Source of the DNA: Microlunatus flavus
Lineage (GTDB): Bacteria; Actinomycetota; Actinomycetes; Propionibacteriales; Propionibacteriaceae
Length of the DNA stretch: 64,000 bases
Direction of reading: 5' to 3'
Assembly (NCBI RefSeq): GCF_900110855.1
Contig: NZ_FOFA01000008.1
Location: 1-64,000 of the forward strand
The translations under genes were made by a program, and so were the position numbers. The notes below the pieces were generated by a model. That model had not been told where the DNA came from, searched no databases, and worked only from the letters and a program-made list of their open reading frames with translations. The number at the start of each line of letters is the position of its first letter. Within the stretch, counting starts at the first letter, position 1. Below are positions 54,406 through 63,811 of this stretch, in pieces.

Positions 54406-55626
54406 ATGCAGCAGGACCGGCACCCGCGGTTCCTGGCGCGCTTCTCCCGGGTCACGACCCGCGAGACCTTCGTCCCCGAGGTCGACGGGCTGCGGTTCCT
54501 CGCCGTGATGGCCGTGATCGCCTTCCACCTCGCGATCAACCTCGCGAGCCGGAACCCGACGGCCTTCGCCTACCCGGTGCCGGGCGACCCGCTGCACCTG
54601 GCGCTGCGCTCGGGCGAGCTGGGCGTGCAGCTGTTCTTCATCGTGTCCGGCCTGGTGCTCGCGCTGCCGTTCGCCCGCCACCACCTCCTCGGCGAGCGCC
54701 CGGTGAGCCTGCGCGCCTACTTCCTGCGCCGGCTGACCCGCCTCGAGCCGCCGTACGCGCTGGTGATGATCGGCTGCTTCCTGCTGCTGGTCGTCGTGCA
54801 CGGCCGCAGCCCCGCGGCCCTCGCGCCGCACCTGCTCGCCAGCCTGCTCTACGTCCACGACCTCGTGTACGCCCGCGACAGCGTGATCAACAACGTCGCG
54901 TGGTCGCTGGAGGTGGAGATCCAGTTCTACCTGCTGGTGCCCTGGCTGACCCTGCTCCTGGCGATCCGGTCCCCCGCGGTCCGGCGCACGGTGATCGTCG
55001 CCGCCGTCGTGCTGACGTCCCTCGTCGGCCCGCAGCTGGCGGGGGTCAGCCCGCACCTGGAGAACACGCTGCTGCGGTTCGCCCAGTACTTCCTGGTCGG
55101 CTTCCTGCTGGCCGACCTGATGGTCTCCGGGCAGCTCCGCCGGCCGCGCAGCCTGCTCTGGGACGCGCTGGCGCTCGCGACGGTGCCGCTGGTGGTCTTG
55201 CTGCACACCGGCACCGGGGTGGCGACCTGGCTGCCGTCGGACACGCCGGCACGGTGGGTGGCCGCCGAGCTCGCACTGCCCTGGCTCTTTCTCGTGGTCT
55301 GCCTCGCGGCGTTCCGCGGAGTCGTGCTGAACGCCTTCCTGCGCGTCCCGCTCGTGACCACCGTGGGCGGCATGTGCTACTCGATCTACCTGCTGCACAA
55401 CGTGCTCCTGAACAACACGCTCTTCGTGACGAAGGACCTCGCGCCGACCGGCGTCTACGGCCTCGACCTCGCCGTGCAGGCGCTGGTCATGGTCCCGTTC
55501 GTCGTCGCCGTGTCCGCGGTCTTCTTCGTGCTCGTCGAGCGCCCGTGCATGGACCGGACCTGGCCGCAGCGCCTGCGCGCGTGGGTCGTCGCCCGCACCC
55601 GGGTCACGGCCGACGTCGGCCGCTGA
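54406..55626 (+). CDS. Acyltransferase family 3 membrane protein
   Basis: A 406-residue polytopic acyltransferase-3 protein with about ten membrane spans. EVDGLRFLAVMAVIAFHLAI contains the catalytic His of this family, GELGVQLFFIVSGLVLALPF and FLRRLTRLEPPYALVM are typical, and NVAWSLEVEIQFYLLVPWL completes the signature. It should O-acylate a cell-surface glycan or lipid. The upstream-extended frame lacks family similarity, so ATG 54406 is used. Divergent from the DUF3151 gene. Confidence 0.92.
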   Translation: MQQDRHPRFLARFSRVTTRETFVPEVDGLRFLAVMAVIAFHLAINLASRNPTAFAYPVPGDPLHLALRSGELGVQLFFIVSGLVLALPFARHHLLGERPVSLRAYFLRRLTRLEPPYALVMIGCFLLLVVVHGRSPAALAPHLLASLLYVHDLVYARDSVINNVAWSLEVEIQFYLLVPWLTLLLAIRSPAVRRTVIVAAVVLTSLVGPQLAGVSPHLENTLLRFAQYFLVGFLLADLMVSGQLRRPRSLLWDALALATVPLVVLLHTGTGVATWLPSDTPARWVAAELALPWLFLVVCLAAFRGVVLNAFLRVPLVTTVGGMCYSIYLLHNVLLNNTLFVTKDLAPTGVYGLDLAVQALVMVPFVVAVSAVFFVLVERPCMDRTWPQRLRAWVVARTRVTADVGR

Positions 55627-55639
55627 CCGGCGGGCTGAG

Positions 55640-56665
55640 TCAGACCCAGCGCTTGAGCTTGAAGACCAGGTACAGCACGACGGCGGCGACCACCATCACC
55701 GCCAGGTAGATCCAGAACCCGGCGCGGCTGCCGGTGAGCGGGACGAGCACGTTCATGCCGACGAACCCGCTGATCAAGGTCGGGACGGCGATGATGGCGG
55801 CCCAGCCGGACAGCTTCTTCATCGTCTCGTTGCCCTGCGCGTCCGACAGCGACAGGCTCGTCGCGACGACCGACTGCAGGGCCTCGCGCAGCGCGTCGAC
55901 CGCGTTGGCGACGCGCGTGTGGTGCTCGCTGATCATGAGCCACCGACGGCGCACCTGGGAGGAGGCGCCGCCCTTCTTGCCGGGCGGCACCGGCGGGCTC
56001 GCCGTCACGTCGGCCATCACCGTGCGCATGGGGTCGGTCACCCGCCGCAGCCGGGACAGGACCGTCCGCAGGTGGAAGGCGCGCAGCTGGCCGGCCTTGC
56101 TCAGCGGTTCGAGCGCCGTGAGCTGCTCCCCGAGGGCGTCGCTCGCATCCTCGAGCCAGGTGGCGACCTCGTCGTAGCCGGCGACCACCGCCATCATCAG
56201 CTCGCGCAGCGCCGCGTCCGTGCCTCCGGTCGTGAGGTGGTCGGCGTGCCCGGTGAGGAGCTCGGCGGGCCGGAAGTCCGGCGTGGGGTCGACCAGGCAG
56301 ATCAGCAGCCGGTCGGTGGCGACGACCGCCACGGGGTGCGTCCGCAGCTCCACCGCCTCCGGGTCGAGCGCGACGACGTTGGTCGTGATGATCCTCGCCG
56401 AGCCGATCTCCTCGAACTTGGCCCGCCCGTCCAGCGCCAGCAGGTCCTTGACCACGAGCCCGTCCAGGCCCATGGCGTCGGCCGCCCCGCGCAGCTCGTG
56501 CTCCGCGTAGCGCTCGCTCTTGGGCAGCACCCACCAGGCGAACGCGTCGGAGTGCATCTCCAGGACGTCGCCCAGGTCCTCGCCCTGCAGGTCCTCGGCG
56601 ATCACGCCCCGCGGCGTCCACACCCGGGACAGCGGCGCTGGCCCCGGGCGGACGTCGACAGTCAC
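55640..56665 (-). CDS. CorA-like magnesium/divalent cation transporter
   Basis: A 341-residue CorA-family channel. A long soluble N-terminal funnel domain is followed by a helical stalk and two C-terminal membrane spans; the pore signature GMN is present in FVGMNV. The basic tail LKRWV lies inside. GTG at 56665, seven bases after TAGGCT, was chosen over the longer frame. It is convergent with the acyltransferase gene (13-base gap). Confidence 0.9.
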   Translation of the reverse strand: MTVDVRPGPAPLSRVWTPRGVIAEDLQGEDLGDVLEMHSDAFAWWVLPKSERYAEHELRGAADAMGLDGLVVKDLLALDGRAKFEEIGSARIITTNVVALDPEAVELRTHPVAVVATDRLLICLVDPTPDFRPAELLTGHADHLTTGGTDAALRELMMAVVAGYDEVATWLEDASDALGEQLTALEPLSKAGQLRAFHLRTVLSRLRRVTDPMRTVMADVTASPPVPPGKKGGASSQVRRRWLMISEHHTRVANAVDALREALQSVVATSLSLSDAQGNETMKKLSGWAAIIAVPTLISGFVGMNVLVPLTGSRAGFWIYLAVMVVAAVVLYLVFKLKRWV

Positions 56666-56672
56666 GGGGTCC

Positions 56673-56678
56673 AGCCTA
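56673..56678 (-). promoter_or_regulatory. -10 box of corA-like gene
   Basis: TAGGCT, seven bases (GGACCCC), GTG at 56665. Confidence 0.5.
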
Positions 56679-56758
56679 GAGACCTCGCCACGCTCGGGGG
56701 ACCCGGCGCTCCGGTCCGCTGGCCGCCGGTGCGCGGCCCCCACTCCCTGCAGGGGCAG

Positions 56759-56815
56759 GAACCGCTGACTCCCGACACCCGATCGGCATGATCGGGTGTC
56801 GGGAGTCAGCGGTTC
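56759..56815. terminator. 26-bp perfect hairpin after fba
   Basis: 56759-56784 is exactly complementary to 56790-56815 around a GGCAT loop; the arm begins GAACCGCTGACTCCC. Located 36 bases after the fba stop on the minus strand. Unusually long for a simple terminator. Confidence 0.75.
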
Positions 56816-56851
56816 GTACGGGTACGTGGTCGCTGGACGCGACCAGCCTGG

Positions 56852-57883
<1,032 letters not shown>

Positions 57884-58040
57884 GGGTGCCCCTTTCGTGT
57901 GCGGTCTCGGAGCGTTCCGGAGGTGGCGCCACCGCTCCGGCGGCGGTGGCCAACGGCCCCAGTCTCGCAGCAGCGCCAGGGTGCTGCCGACCGGGCTTTT
58001 CCCCGCGAGAGCGCCGCCGCCGCTCCCCGTCGACCGTGCG

Positions 58041-58628
58041 TCAGTTGTCGAGGCGGCTGAGGTCGACGCCCCGGCGGCCCGCGGAGTACGCCCTCGCGGT
58101 GCTGTCCAGGGTGGCCGGGTGGACGACGACCTGGTCGAGGGGCACCACGCCGCGGTCCCCGGCCGCCGTGCGCAGCCGCAGCCGGTCGGCGCGTCCGAGG
58201 CCGCCGGGCACGACCTCGAGCGCCTCGACGTCGGACCACCGCGCGAAGGCGGTGCCGACGACCACGCCGGGCCGTCCCATCCGCACCGCAATGCCTTCCG
58301 GGACCGAGCGCAGCTCCTTGCGGGCGCGCAGGAAGCCGGCCAGCACGAGGGCGAGGGGGACGAGGTTGACGAGCATGACGACGGCGAGGAAGACCCAGTA
58401 GACGGCGCCCTGGGTGCGGATCGTGTCCCACTGCCAGGCCAGGATCCCGCCCAGGATCGCCAGGCTGACGCCGAGGCTGATCAGCCTCCCGACGAGCTTG
58501 CGCCGACGCCTGCGTACGGTCTCGCCGAGGGTGACCGGGTCGTAGGGCAGCAGCAGCTCGCCGATCGGTCCCCAGCCCTCGGGGCCGGGGGTGCCGGTCC
58601 CGCCGGGCACGACGCTCGCTGCGCTCAC
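58041..58628 (-). CDS. Two-span membrane protein, unknown function
   Basis: A 195-residue protein. A proline/glycine N-terminus and a very basic stretch (RRRRRK) precede two membrane spans (about 47-66 and 76-97); the C-terminal soluble part (about 105-180) with ARWSDVEALEVVPG resembles a PH-like domain. No enzyme motif. GTG start. It lies between fba and the GntR regulator and is oriented the same way; 77 bases separate it from the latter. Confidence 0.75.
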   Translation of the reverse strand: MSAASVVPGGTGTPGPEGWGPIGELLLPYDPVTLGETVRRRRRKLVGRLISLGVSLAILGGILAWQWDTIRTQGAVYWVFLAVVMLVNLVPLALVLAGFLRARKELRSVPEGIAVRMGRPGVVVGTAFARWSDVEALEVVPGGLGRADRLRLRTAAGDRGVVPLDQVVVHPATLDSTARAYSAGRRGVDLSRLDN

Positions 58629-58705
58629 CCGTCCATGGTGCCCGACGCCGGGGACACCCGGGGCCCGAGCAGCAGGTCGAGGGCCGGGTGCGCGAGGTCC
58701 GGGCC

Positions 58706-59473
58706 TCAGCCCTCGCGGGCGCCGCGCGGGGTGATGGCCATGTGGATCCGGTAGCGGTCGGCCCGGTAGGCCGAGGTCGCCAGCTCAACGACCCGGTCGC
58801 CGGCGTAGGTCACCCGCTCCTGCACCAGCAGCGGCGCACGCTTGGCGATCCCCAGCACCCGGGCCTGGTGCGCGTCGGCCGCCTCGGCCCGCACCGTCTG
58901 CTCGCCGCTGGTGACGACCACGCCGTACTCGGCGGCGAAGACGTCGTAGAGCGAGCCCAGCTCGCGGTCGAGCAGCCCCGGGAAGAGGGCGGAGGGGTAG
59001 TTGCCGACCTCGTACGCCATCGGCGTCCCGTCGGCGGTCCGCAGCCGTTCGACCCGGACGACCGCCCGGCCGGGGCGGATGCGCAGCGCGTACGCCACCT
59101 CGTCGTCGGCCGCCTCCTCGCGCGCCGAGAGCACCACGGTGGCCGGGATCAGGCCACGGTCGCGCATCTCCCGCGAGAAGGAGGTCAGGTGCAGCCGGGA
59201 GTCGACCTGCGGGCCCGTGACGTACGTCCCCTTGCCGTGGACCCGTTCGAGGACGCCGCCCTCGACGAGGTCGGCGATCGCCTGGCGGACCGTCACCCGG
59301 CTGACCCCGAGCCGGGTGACCAGCGCCCGCTCGGAGGGGATCGCGTCGCCCGGCGCGAGCTCGGTGTCGATCAGCTGCTCGAGGATCCCGCGGACCTGGG
59401 CCCGCTTCGTGGGCGCCACCGACGCCGGTCGTCCGAAGTCGACCAGGGCGACCGACCTGCGCTCCTGCGGCAC
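58706..59473 (-). CDS. GntR/HutC-family regulator, DasR/NagR-like
   Basis: A 255-residue GntR-type regulator of the HutC subfamily. The winged helix-turn-helix lies at about 28-92 (SERALVTRLGVSRVTVRQAI, GGVLERVHGKGTYV) and a UTRA ligand-binding domain at about 95-245 (LTSFSREMRDRGLIP, then RLRTADGTPMAYEVGNYPS). Size and layout match DasR/NagR, which sense amino-sugar phosphates. Its own promoter has a palindrome nearly identical to the Streptomyces dre site, supporting autoregulation. GTG start with GAGGAGG upstream. Confidence 0.88.
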   Translation of the reverse strand: MPQERRSVALVDFGRPASVAPTKRAQVRGILEQLIDTELAPGDAIPSERALVTRLGVSRVTVRQAIADLVEGGVLERVHGKGTYVTGPQVDSRLHLTSFSREMRDRGLIPATVVLSAREEAADDEVAYALRIRPGRAVVRVERLRTADGTPMAYEVGNYPSALFPGLLDRELGSLYDVFAAEYGVVVTSGEQTVRAEAADAHQARVLGIAKRAPLLVQERVTYAGDRVVELATSAYRADRYRIHMAITPRGAREG

Positions 59474-59508
59474 CGCGCGACCTCCTCGTCACGGCCGGGC
59501 CCCGTCTG

Positions 59509-59536
59509 ACTGGTCCGGACCAGTACGGACCAGTAT
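59509..59536. promoter_or_regulatory. dre-like operator of the GntR regulator
   Basis: ACTGGTCC-GGACCAGT (59509-59524) is a perfect 16-bp palindrome differing from the DasR consensus ACTGGTCTAGACCAGT only at the two central bases. A second half-site GGACCAGT follows at 59527-59534 in direct repeat. Confidence 0.7.
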
Positions 59537-59611
59537 GCGTCGCCCTGAGGTCGCTGCACAGGTCCGGCGACGGTCGTTCACCGAAGCGTCGCGCGCGAGT
59601 CGCCCTCGGGC

Positions 59612-60319
59612 TCAGGCCGCCCAGCGCCGCGACCAGTGGTACATCGCGATGGCCGCCGCGGCGCCGGCGTTCAGCGAGCGGGTGGAGCCGTGCTGCGTGA
59701 TCGCGACGAGCCGTTCGCACGCCGCCACCATCTCCTCGGTCAGGCCGGGACCCTCGGAGCCGAAGACCAGGCAGCAGGCGCGGGGCAGCTCGACGGGTTC
59801 GAGCGGCACCGCACCGGGCAGGTTGTCGACGCCCACGAGCGTGAGCCCGGCCGCGCGGGTCGCGGCCACCAGCCCCGCCACGTCGGGGTGGTGCTCCACG
59901 TGGAGGTAGCGGTCGGTGACCATGGCGCCGCGACGGTTCCAGCGGCGCCGCCCGACGACGTGCACGGCCGCGACGTTGAAGGCGTTGGCCGTGCGGACGA
60001 TCGAGCCGATGTTGAAGTCGTGCTCCCAGTTCTGGATCGCGACGTGGAGCGGCGCGCGGCGGGTGTCGAGGTCGGCGACGATCGCGTCCAGGCGCCAGTA
60101 GCGGTAGCGGTCGAGCACGTTGCGCCGGTCACCGGCCGCGAGGAGCTCGGGGTCGAGGCGCGGGTCGTCGGGCCAGGGGCCCTCGTACGGACCAACGCCG
60201 GGGCCTGCGGTGGGGTCCTGCGGATCCGTCGGCTCCCCGGCCTCGCTGCCGGAACCGGCGCCGGCGCCAGCGGGGACGCTCTGCGACAGACCAGCCGGAT
60301 CGTCGTACAGCGGGCGCAC
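59612..60319 (-). CDS. SpoU/TrmH-family RNA 2-prime-O-methyltransferase
   Basis: A 235-residue RNA methyltransferase of the SPOUT superfamily. Motif 1 NIGSIVRTANAFNV, motif 2 LVFGSEGPGL and motif 3 SLNAGAAAAIAMYHW are in order, forming the knotted SAM site. Residues 1-50 are an acidic, proline-rich extension. It probably methylates tRNA or rRNA ribose; the exact site is unknown. GTG start; its -10 box overlaps that of the divergent DedA gene. Confidence 0.92.
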   Translation of the reverse strand: MRPLYDDPAGLSQSVPAGAGAGSGSEAGEPTDPQDPTAGPGVGPYEGPWPDDPRLDPELLAAGDRRNVLDRYRYWRLDAIVADLDTRRAPLHVAIQNWEHDFNIGSIVRTANAFNVAAVHVVGRRRWNRRGAMVTDRYLHVEHHPDVAGLVAATRAAGLTLVGVDNLPGAVPLEPVELPRACCLVFGSEGPGLTEEMVAACERLVAITQHGSTRSLNAGAAAAIAMYHWSRRWAA

Positions 60320-60327
60320 AGGTCAGG

Positions 60328-60337
60328 ACGGTAGCGT
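60328..60337. promoter_or_regulatory. Overlapping divergent -10 boxes
   Basis: TAGCGT on the plus strand (60332-60337) lies eight bases before GTG 60346, and TACCGT on the minus strand (60333-60328) eight bases before GTG 60319. The two boxes share two base pairs, so the two promoters should exclude each other. Confidence 0.5.
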
Positions 60338-60345
60338 GACCCCGC

Positions 60346-61074
60346 GTGAGTCCCGACCTCCTCCCAGGCCTGGTGCCCCTCCTGCTCCCGTCCTGGATGG
60401 ACCCCGAGCAGATCGTCCGCGCCTTCGGCCCGTGGGCGCTGTGGGGCGTGGCCTTCGTCGTCTTCGCGGAGTGCGGGCTCTTCGCCATCCTGCCCGGCGA
60501 CTCGCTGCTCTTCACCGTCGGCATCCTCACCGCCACCGGCGTCGTCCCGCACAGCATGGTCTTCGTCTGCCTCGTGCTCACCGTGGCCGCCGTGCTCGGC
60601 AACGTCACCGGCTACTGGATCGGGCGCTGGATCGGTCCGCCGCTGTTCAAGCCGCGCGCCGGGCTCGTGGGTCGCGTCCTGGACCCCAAGCACGTCGAGC
60701 GCACGCGCGGCTTCTTCGACAAGTACGGCTCGAGGGCGTTGATCCTGGCCCGCTTCGTGCCGATCGTGCGCACCTTCGTCACCCTGGTCGCCGGGGTGAG
60801 CCGCATGGACTTCCGACGCTTCATCGCCTACACCGCGATCGGCGGCGTCCTCTGGGCGGTGGGGGTCACGACGCTCGGCTACTTCCTCGGCAACGTCGGC
60901 TTCATCAAGAACAACATCGACGCCGTCCTCGTGGCGATCGTGCTGGTCTCGCTCATCCCGATGGGCGTGGAGTACCTCCTGGCCCGCCGCAAGAACGCCC
61001 GCGAGGCCGCCGCCGTCCCCTCCGCCGTCCCGACCTCGGTGCCCACCGAGTCCCCGGCGCGCACCACCGACTAA
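60346..61074 (+). CDS. DedA-family membrane protein
   Basis: A 242-residue DedA protein with about five to six membrane spans. The family acidic residue (FVVFAECGLFAILPGDSLLF) and the G-x-x-x-R motif segment (RGFFDKYGSRALILARFVPI, RTFVTLVAGVSRM) are present. DedA proteins are linked to undecaprenyl- or other phospholipid scrambling and membrane homeostasis. GTG start. A strong hairpin follows at 61121. Confidence 0.92.
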   Translation: MSPDLLPGLVPLLLPSWMDPEQIVRAFGPWALWGVAFVVFAECGLFAILPGDSLLFTVGILTATGVVPHSMVFVCLVLTVAAVLGNVTGYWIGRWIGPPLFKPRAGLVGRVLDPKHVERTRGFFDKYGSRALILARFVPIVRTFVTLVAGVSRMDFRRFIAYTAIGGVLWAVGVTTLGYFLGNVGFIKNNIDAVLVAIVLVSLIPMGVEYLLARRKNAREAAAVPSAVPTSVPTESPARTTD

Positions 61075-61120
61075 CCCCTCCGCCACCAGGCGCACGGCCC
61101 GCCGGCGTACGGCTCCCGCA

Positions 61121-61190
61121 GGGTGACCGCTGGTCAGGTGCGGGGCGTTCGCCGGCTTGCGGCGCCCCCCCTGCTGACCAGTGGTCACCC
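61121..61190. terminator. Nested long hairpin, bidirectional terminator
   Basis: GGGTGACCGCTGGTCAG (61121-61137) faces CTGACCAGTGGTCACCC (61174-61190) with one G-T pair; the loop itself can fold through GGGGCG/CGCCCC. Between convergent dedA and aldo/keto reductase genes. Confidence 0.7.
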
Positions 61191-61199
61191 GGGCGGGGC

Positions 61200-62165
61200 T
61201 CAGGCGGTGAGGCGCTGCAGCTCGTCCAGGTCGTCGACGCCCGGCTGCCAGGTGCCGGCCTCGACGTTGCTGCGGACCTGCTCGACCGACGTCGCGCCGG
61301 CGATCACCGAACCGACCGTGGGCATCGCGGCGAGGCCGCCGACGGCGACCTGGAGCATCGAGATCCCGCGGTTGGCGGCGAACTTCTCGAGCGCCTCGAT
61401 GGTGTCGAAGTCGGCCTCGGCGAGCCGGTCGGCCTGGCCGGCGAGACGGCTGCCGCTCGGCGCCTCGGCGCCGCGCTTGTACTTGCCGGTCAGCAGGCCG
61501 GAGGCCAGCGGGAAGTACGGGAGCAGGCCCTTGCCGGTGTGCTCGAGCGCCGGGACCAGCTCGGCCTCGATCCCGCGCGACAGCCAGGAGTACTCCGACT
61601 GGTCCGAGACGAACGGCTCGAGGCCGCCGGTCCGCGCGGTCCAGTCGGCGTCGAGCACCTGCCAGCCCGCGAAGTTGGAGGAGCCGAGGTAGCGCACCTT
61701 GCCCTCGCGGACGAGGTCGGTGAGCGTCTCGAGCGTCTCCTCGATCGGCGTCAGCGGGTCGGGCCGGTGCATCTGGTAGAGGTCGATCCAGTCGGTCTGC
61801 AGACGGCGCAGGCTGGACTCGACGGCGAGGCGGATGTAGCGGCGCGAGCCGCGCACGCCCCAGTCGGGCCCGTTGGCGCCCTGCATGTCCATGCCGAACT
61901 TGGTCGCCAGCACCACGGAGTCGCGCTTGCCCTTGAGCGCCTGCCCGAGCAGCTCCTCCGACCGGCCCGGGCCACCGGATCCGCCGTAGATGTCGGCGGT
62001 GTCGAAGAGGGTGATGCCGGCGTCGATGGCCGCGTCCACCACGGTGGGCACGTCCTCGTCGGCCATCCGGCCACCGAAGTTGTTGCAGCCGATGCCCACC
62101 ACCGAGACCGTGAGGCCGGAGGTGCCGAGCTGTCGGTAGGTCATGTCCTGCTGGGTGTCGGTCAC
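61200..62165 (-). CDS. Aldo/keto reductase
   Basis: A 321-residue aldo/keto reductase of the YajO/PdxI-like TIM-barrel type. Catalytic Asp and Tyr in FDTADIYGG, Lys in VLATKFG, His in LYQMHRPDP, and the cofactor-binding GKVRYLGSSNFAG and AGATSVEQVRSN. NADPH-dependent reduction of aldehydes is expected. GTG start six bases after TAGCGT. Confidence 0.93.
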   Translation of the reverse strand: MTDTQQDMTYRQLGTSGLTVSVVGIGCNNFGGRMADEDVPTVVDAAIDAGITLFDTADIYGGSGGPGRSEELLGQALKGKRDSVVLATKFGMDMQGANGPDWGVRGSRRYIRLAVESSLRRLQTDWIDLYQMHRPDPLTPIEETLETLTDLVREGKVRYLGSSNFAGWQVLDADWTARTGGLEPFVSDQSEYSWLSRGIEAELVPALEHTGKGLLPYFPLASGLLTGKYKRGAEAPSGSRLAGQADRLAEADFDTIEALEKFAANRGISMLQVAVGGLAAMPTVGSVIAGATSVEQVRSNVEAGTWQPGVDDLDELQRLTA

Positions 62166-62171
62166 GAAGCG

Positions 62172-62177
62172 ACGCTA
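62172..62177 (-). promoter_or_regulatory. -10 box of aldo/keto reductase gene
   Basis: TAGCGT, six bases (CGCTTC), GTG at 62165. Confidence 0.55.
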
Positions 62178-62234
62178 TGCGCCGCCGCGTGCTCGCCCGG
62201 GGCAGGGGTCAGGGGCTGGGCGGTGGGACCGGCC

Positions 62235-63146
62235 CTAGGAGGTCTGCGGCGGCTGGTAGCCGCCGGGTCCCTGCTGGCCGCCCTGGCCGCCCTGGCTCGG
62301 CGGCTGGTAGCCGCCAGGTCCCTGCTGACCACCCTGGCTCGGCGGGGTGTAGCCGCCCTGCTGCCCACCCGGCTGGGCCGGCGGCGCGTACGAGGGCGGC
62401 GTGTAGCCCCCGGACGACTGCGGGTCCGGGAGCTGGTCGTCGGGGCGCTGCTGCGGCGGCAGCGCCTGCTGGGGCTGGCCCTGGCCGAACTGGCCCTGGG
62501 CGGGCGGCTGCTGGAACGAGCCCGGCTGGTCGCCGCGGTAGGCGATCTCGCCGAAGGAGATGCTCGGCGCCTGGCGGACGGCCGGGTCGTTGACCTCGAA
62601 GTAGGTCGCCTTCTCGAAGTGGGCCAGCCCGGCGATGATGTTGCTGGGGACCGACTCGACCCGGGTGTTGTACGCCGCGACGTTGGCGTTGTAGTAGCGC
62701 CGGCCGTTGGCGATGCGGTCCTCGGTCTCGGTCAGCTGGCGCTGCAGCTCGAGGAAGTTCTGGTTGCTCTTGAGGTCGGGGTAGGCCTCGACGCTGACGA
62801 TGAGGTTGCGCACCGCGCCCGACAGCTGCTCCTCGACCTGCGAGCGCTGCGGGCTCGGCAGGCCGTTCGGGCTCGACTGCGCGTCGGACTGGGCGACCTG
62901 GGCCGCCTGGTTGCGCAGCCGGGTGACGTCCTCGAGCGTGTTGCGCTCGTGCGCCGCGTACGCCCGGACGGTCTCGACCAGGTTGGGCAGCAGCTCGTAG
63001 CGGCGGTTCAGCTCGACGTCGACCTGGCGCCAGGACTCCTGGATCAGGTTCCGGGACTTGACGAAGCCGTTGTACATCGAGAAGCCCACGAGGGCGAGGA
63101 TCACGACGAGGACGAGCAGGATGATCACGATGACGATCGCGGACAC
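62235..63146 (-). CDS. LemA-family protein with Gly/Gln/Pro-rich tail
   Basis: A 303-residue LemA protein. One N-terminal membrane span (IVIVIILLVLVVILALVGFS) is followed by the helical LemA core: YNGFVKSRNLIQESWRQVDV, ELLPNLVETVRAYAAHE, the AYPDLKSNQNFLELQRQLTE signature and YYNANVAAYNTRVESVPSN. Residues 210-303 are a low-complexity tail of GGYQPPSQGGQQ-like repeats. Function in the membrane is unknown in general. GTG start with GGAGG upstream. Confidence 0.93.
   Translation of the reverse strand: MSAIVIVIILLVLVVILALVGFSMYNGFVKSRNLIQESWRQVDVELNRRYELLPNLVETVRAYAAHERNTLEDVTRLRNQAAQVAQSDAQSSPNGLPSPQRSQVEEQLSGAVRNLIVSVEAYPDLKSNQNFLELQRQLTETEDRIANGRRYYNANVAAYNTRVESVPSNIIAGLAHFEKATYFEVNDPAVRQAPSISFGEIAYRGDQPGSFQQPPAQGQFGQGQPQQALPPQQRPDDQLPDPQSSGGYTPPSYAPPAQPGGQQGGYTPPSQGGQQGPGGYQPPSQGGQGGQQGPGGYQPPQTS
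62247..62350 (-). repeat. In-gene tandem repeat of the LemA tail
   Basis: Units of about 51 and 42 bases starting near 62247, 62298 and 62340 encode GGYQPPSQGGQQGPG-like blocks. Length variation by slippage is likely. Confidence 0.6.
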
Positions 63147-63233
63147 GGTGCCTCCGTCAGAGTTCGGTCGGCTCAGGCTAGTGGGTCGCAGGTCCGGCGG
63201 CGCGGACCACCGGCACCGGTCAGCGCACTGCGG

Positions 63234-63797
63234 TCAGGCCAGCCCGAGGTCGGCGGCCGAGACCGCCCAGCGGTAGTCCAGCCCCTCGGCGAGCACCTTC
63301 TCGCGCGCACCGGTGTCGCGGTCCACGACCACGGCGACGCCGACCACCTCGGCCCCCTCGGCCCGCAGGGCCTCGACCGCGGTCAGCGCGGAGGCCCCGG
63401 TGGTCGAGGTGTCCTCCACGACGAGCACGCGGCGGCCCTCGACCGGGGACCCCTCGATCCGGCGCTGGAGCCCGTGGGCCTTCTCGCTCTTGCGCACCAC
63501 GAACGCGTCGAGCACCTCCGCCTGCGCGGCGGCGGCGTGCAGCATCGACGTGGCGACGGGGTCGGCGCCGAGCGTCAGCCCGCCGACGGCGTCGAAGGTC
63601 AAGTCGGCGACCAGGGCGCGCATCACGCGACCGATCACCGGGGCGGTGAGGCCGTCGAGGGTCACCCGGCGCATGTCGACGTAGTAGTCGGCCTCGCGCC
63701 CCGAGGACAGCGTCACCCGCCCTCGCACGATCGCCAGCTCCGCGATCCGGCGGATGAGGTAGACGAGGTCGTCGGTGTTCGGACGTGGCGCGTTCAC
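63234..63797 (-). CDS. pyrE: Orotate phosphoribosyltransferase
   Basis: A 187-residue enzyme of pyrimidine synthesis joining orotate to PRPP to give OMP. The PRPP loop VLVVEDTSTTGAS lies at 124-136, with LSSGREADYYVDMRRVTLDG at the N-terminus and FVVRKSEKAHG carrying the catalytic Lys/substrate residues. GTG start. Other pyr genes are not in the window, as usual for actinobacterial pyrE. Confidence 0.94.
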   Translation of the reverse strand: MNAPRPNTDDLVYLIRRIAELAIVRGRVTLSSGREADYYVDMRRVTLDGLTAPVIGRVMRALVADLTFDAVGGLTLGADPVATSMLHAAAAQAEVLDAFVVRKSEKAHGLQRRIEGSPVEGRRVLVVEDTSTTGASALTAVEALRAEGAEVVGVAVVVDRDTGAREKVLAEGLDYRWAVSAADLGLA

Positions 63798-63805
63798 GAG
63801 CCCCG

Positions 63806-63811
63806 ACCCTA
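63806..63811 (-). promoter_or_regulatory. -10 box of pyrE
   Basis: TAGGGT eight bases before GTG 63797; very short leader or none. The remaining bases to the window edge hold no gene that I can support. Confidence 0.45.
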
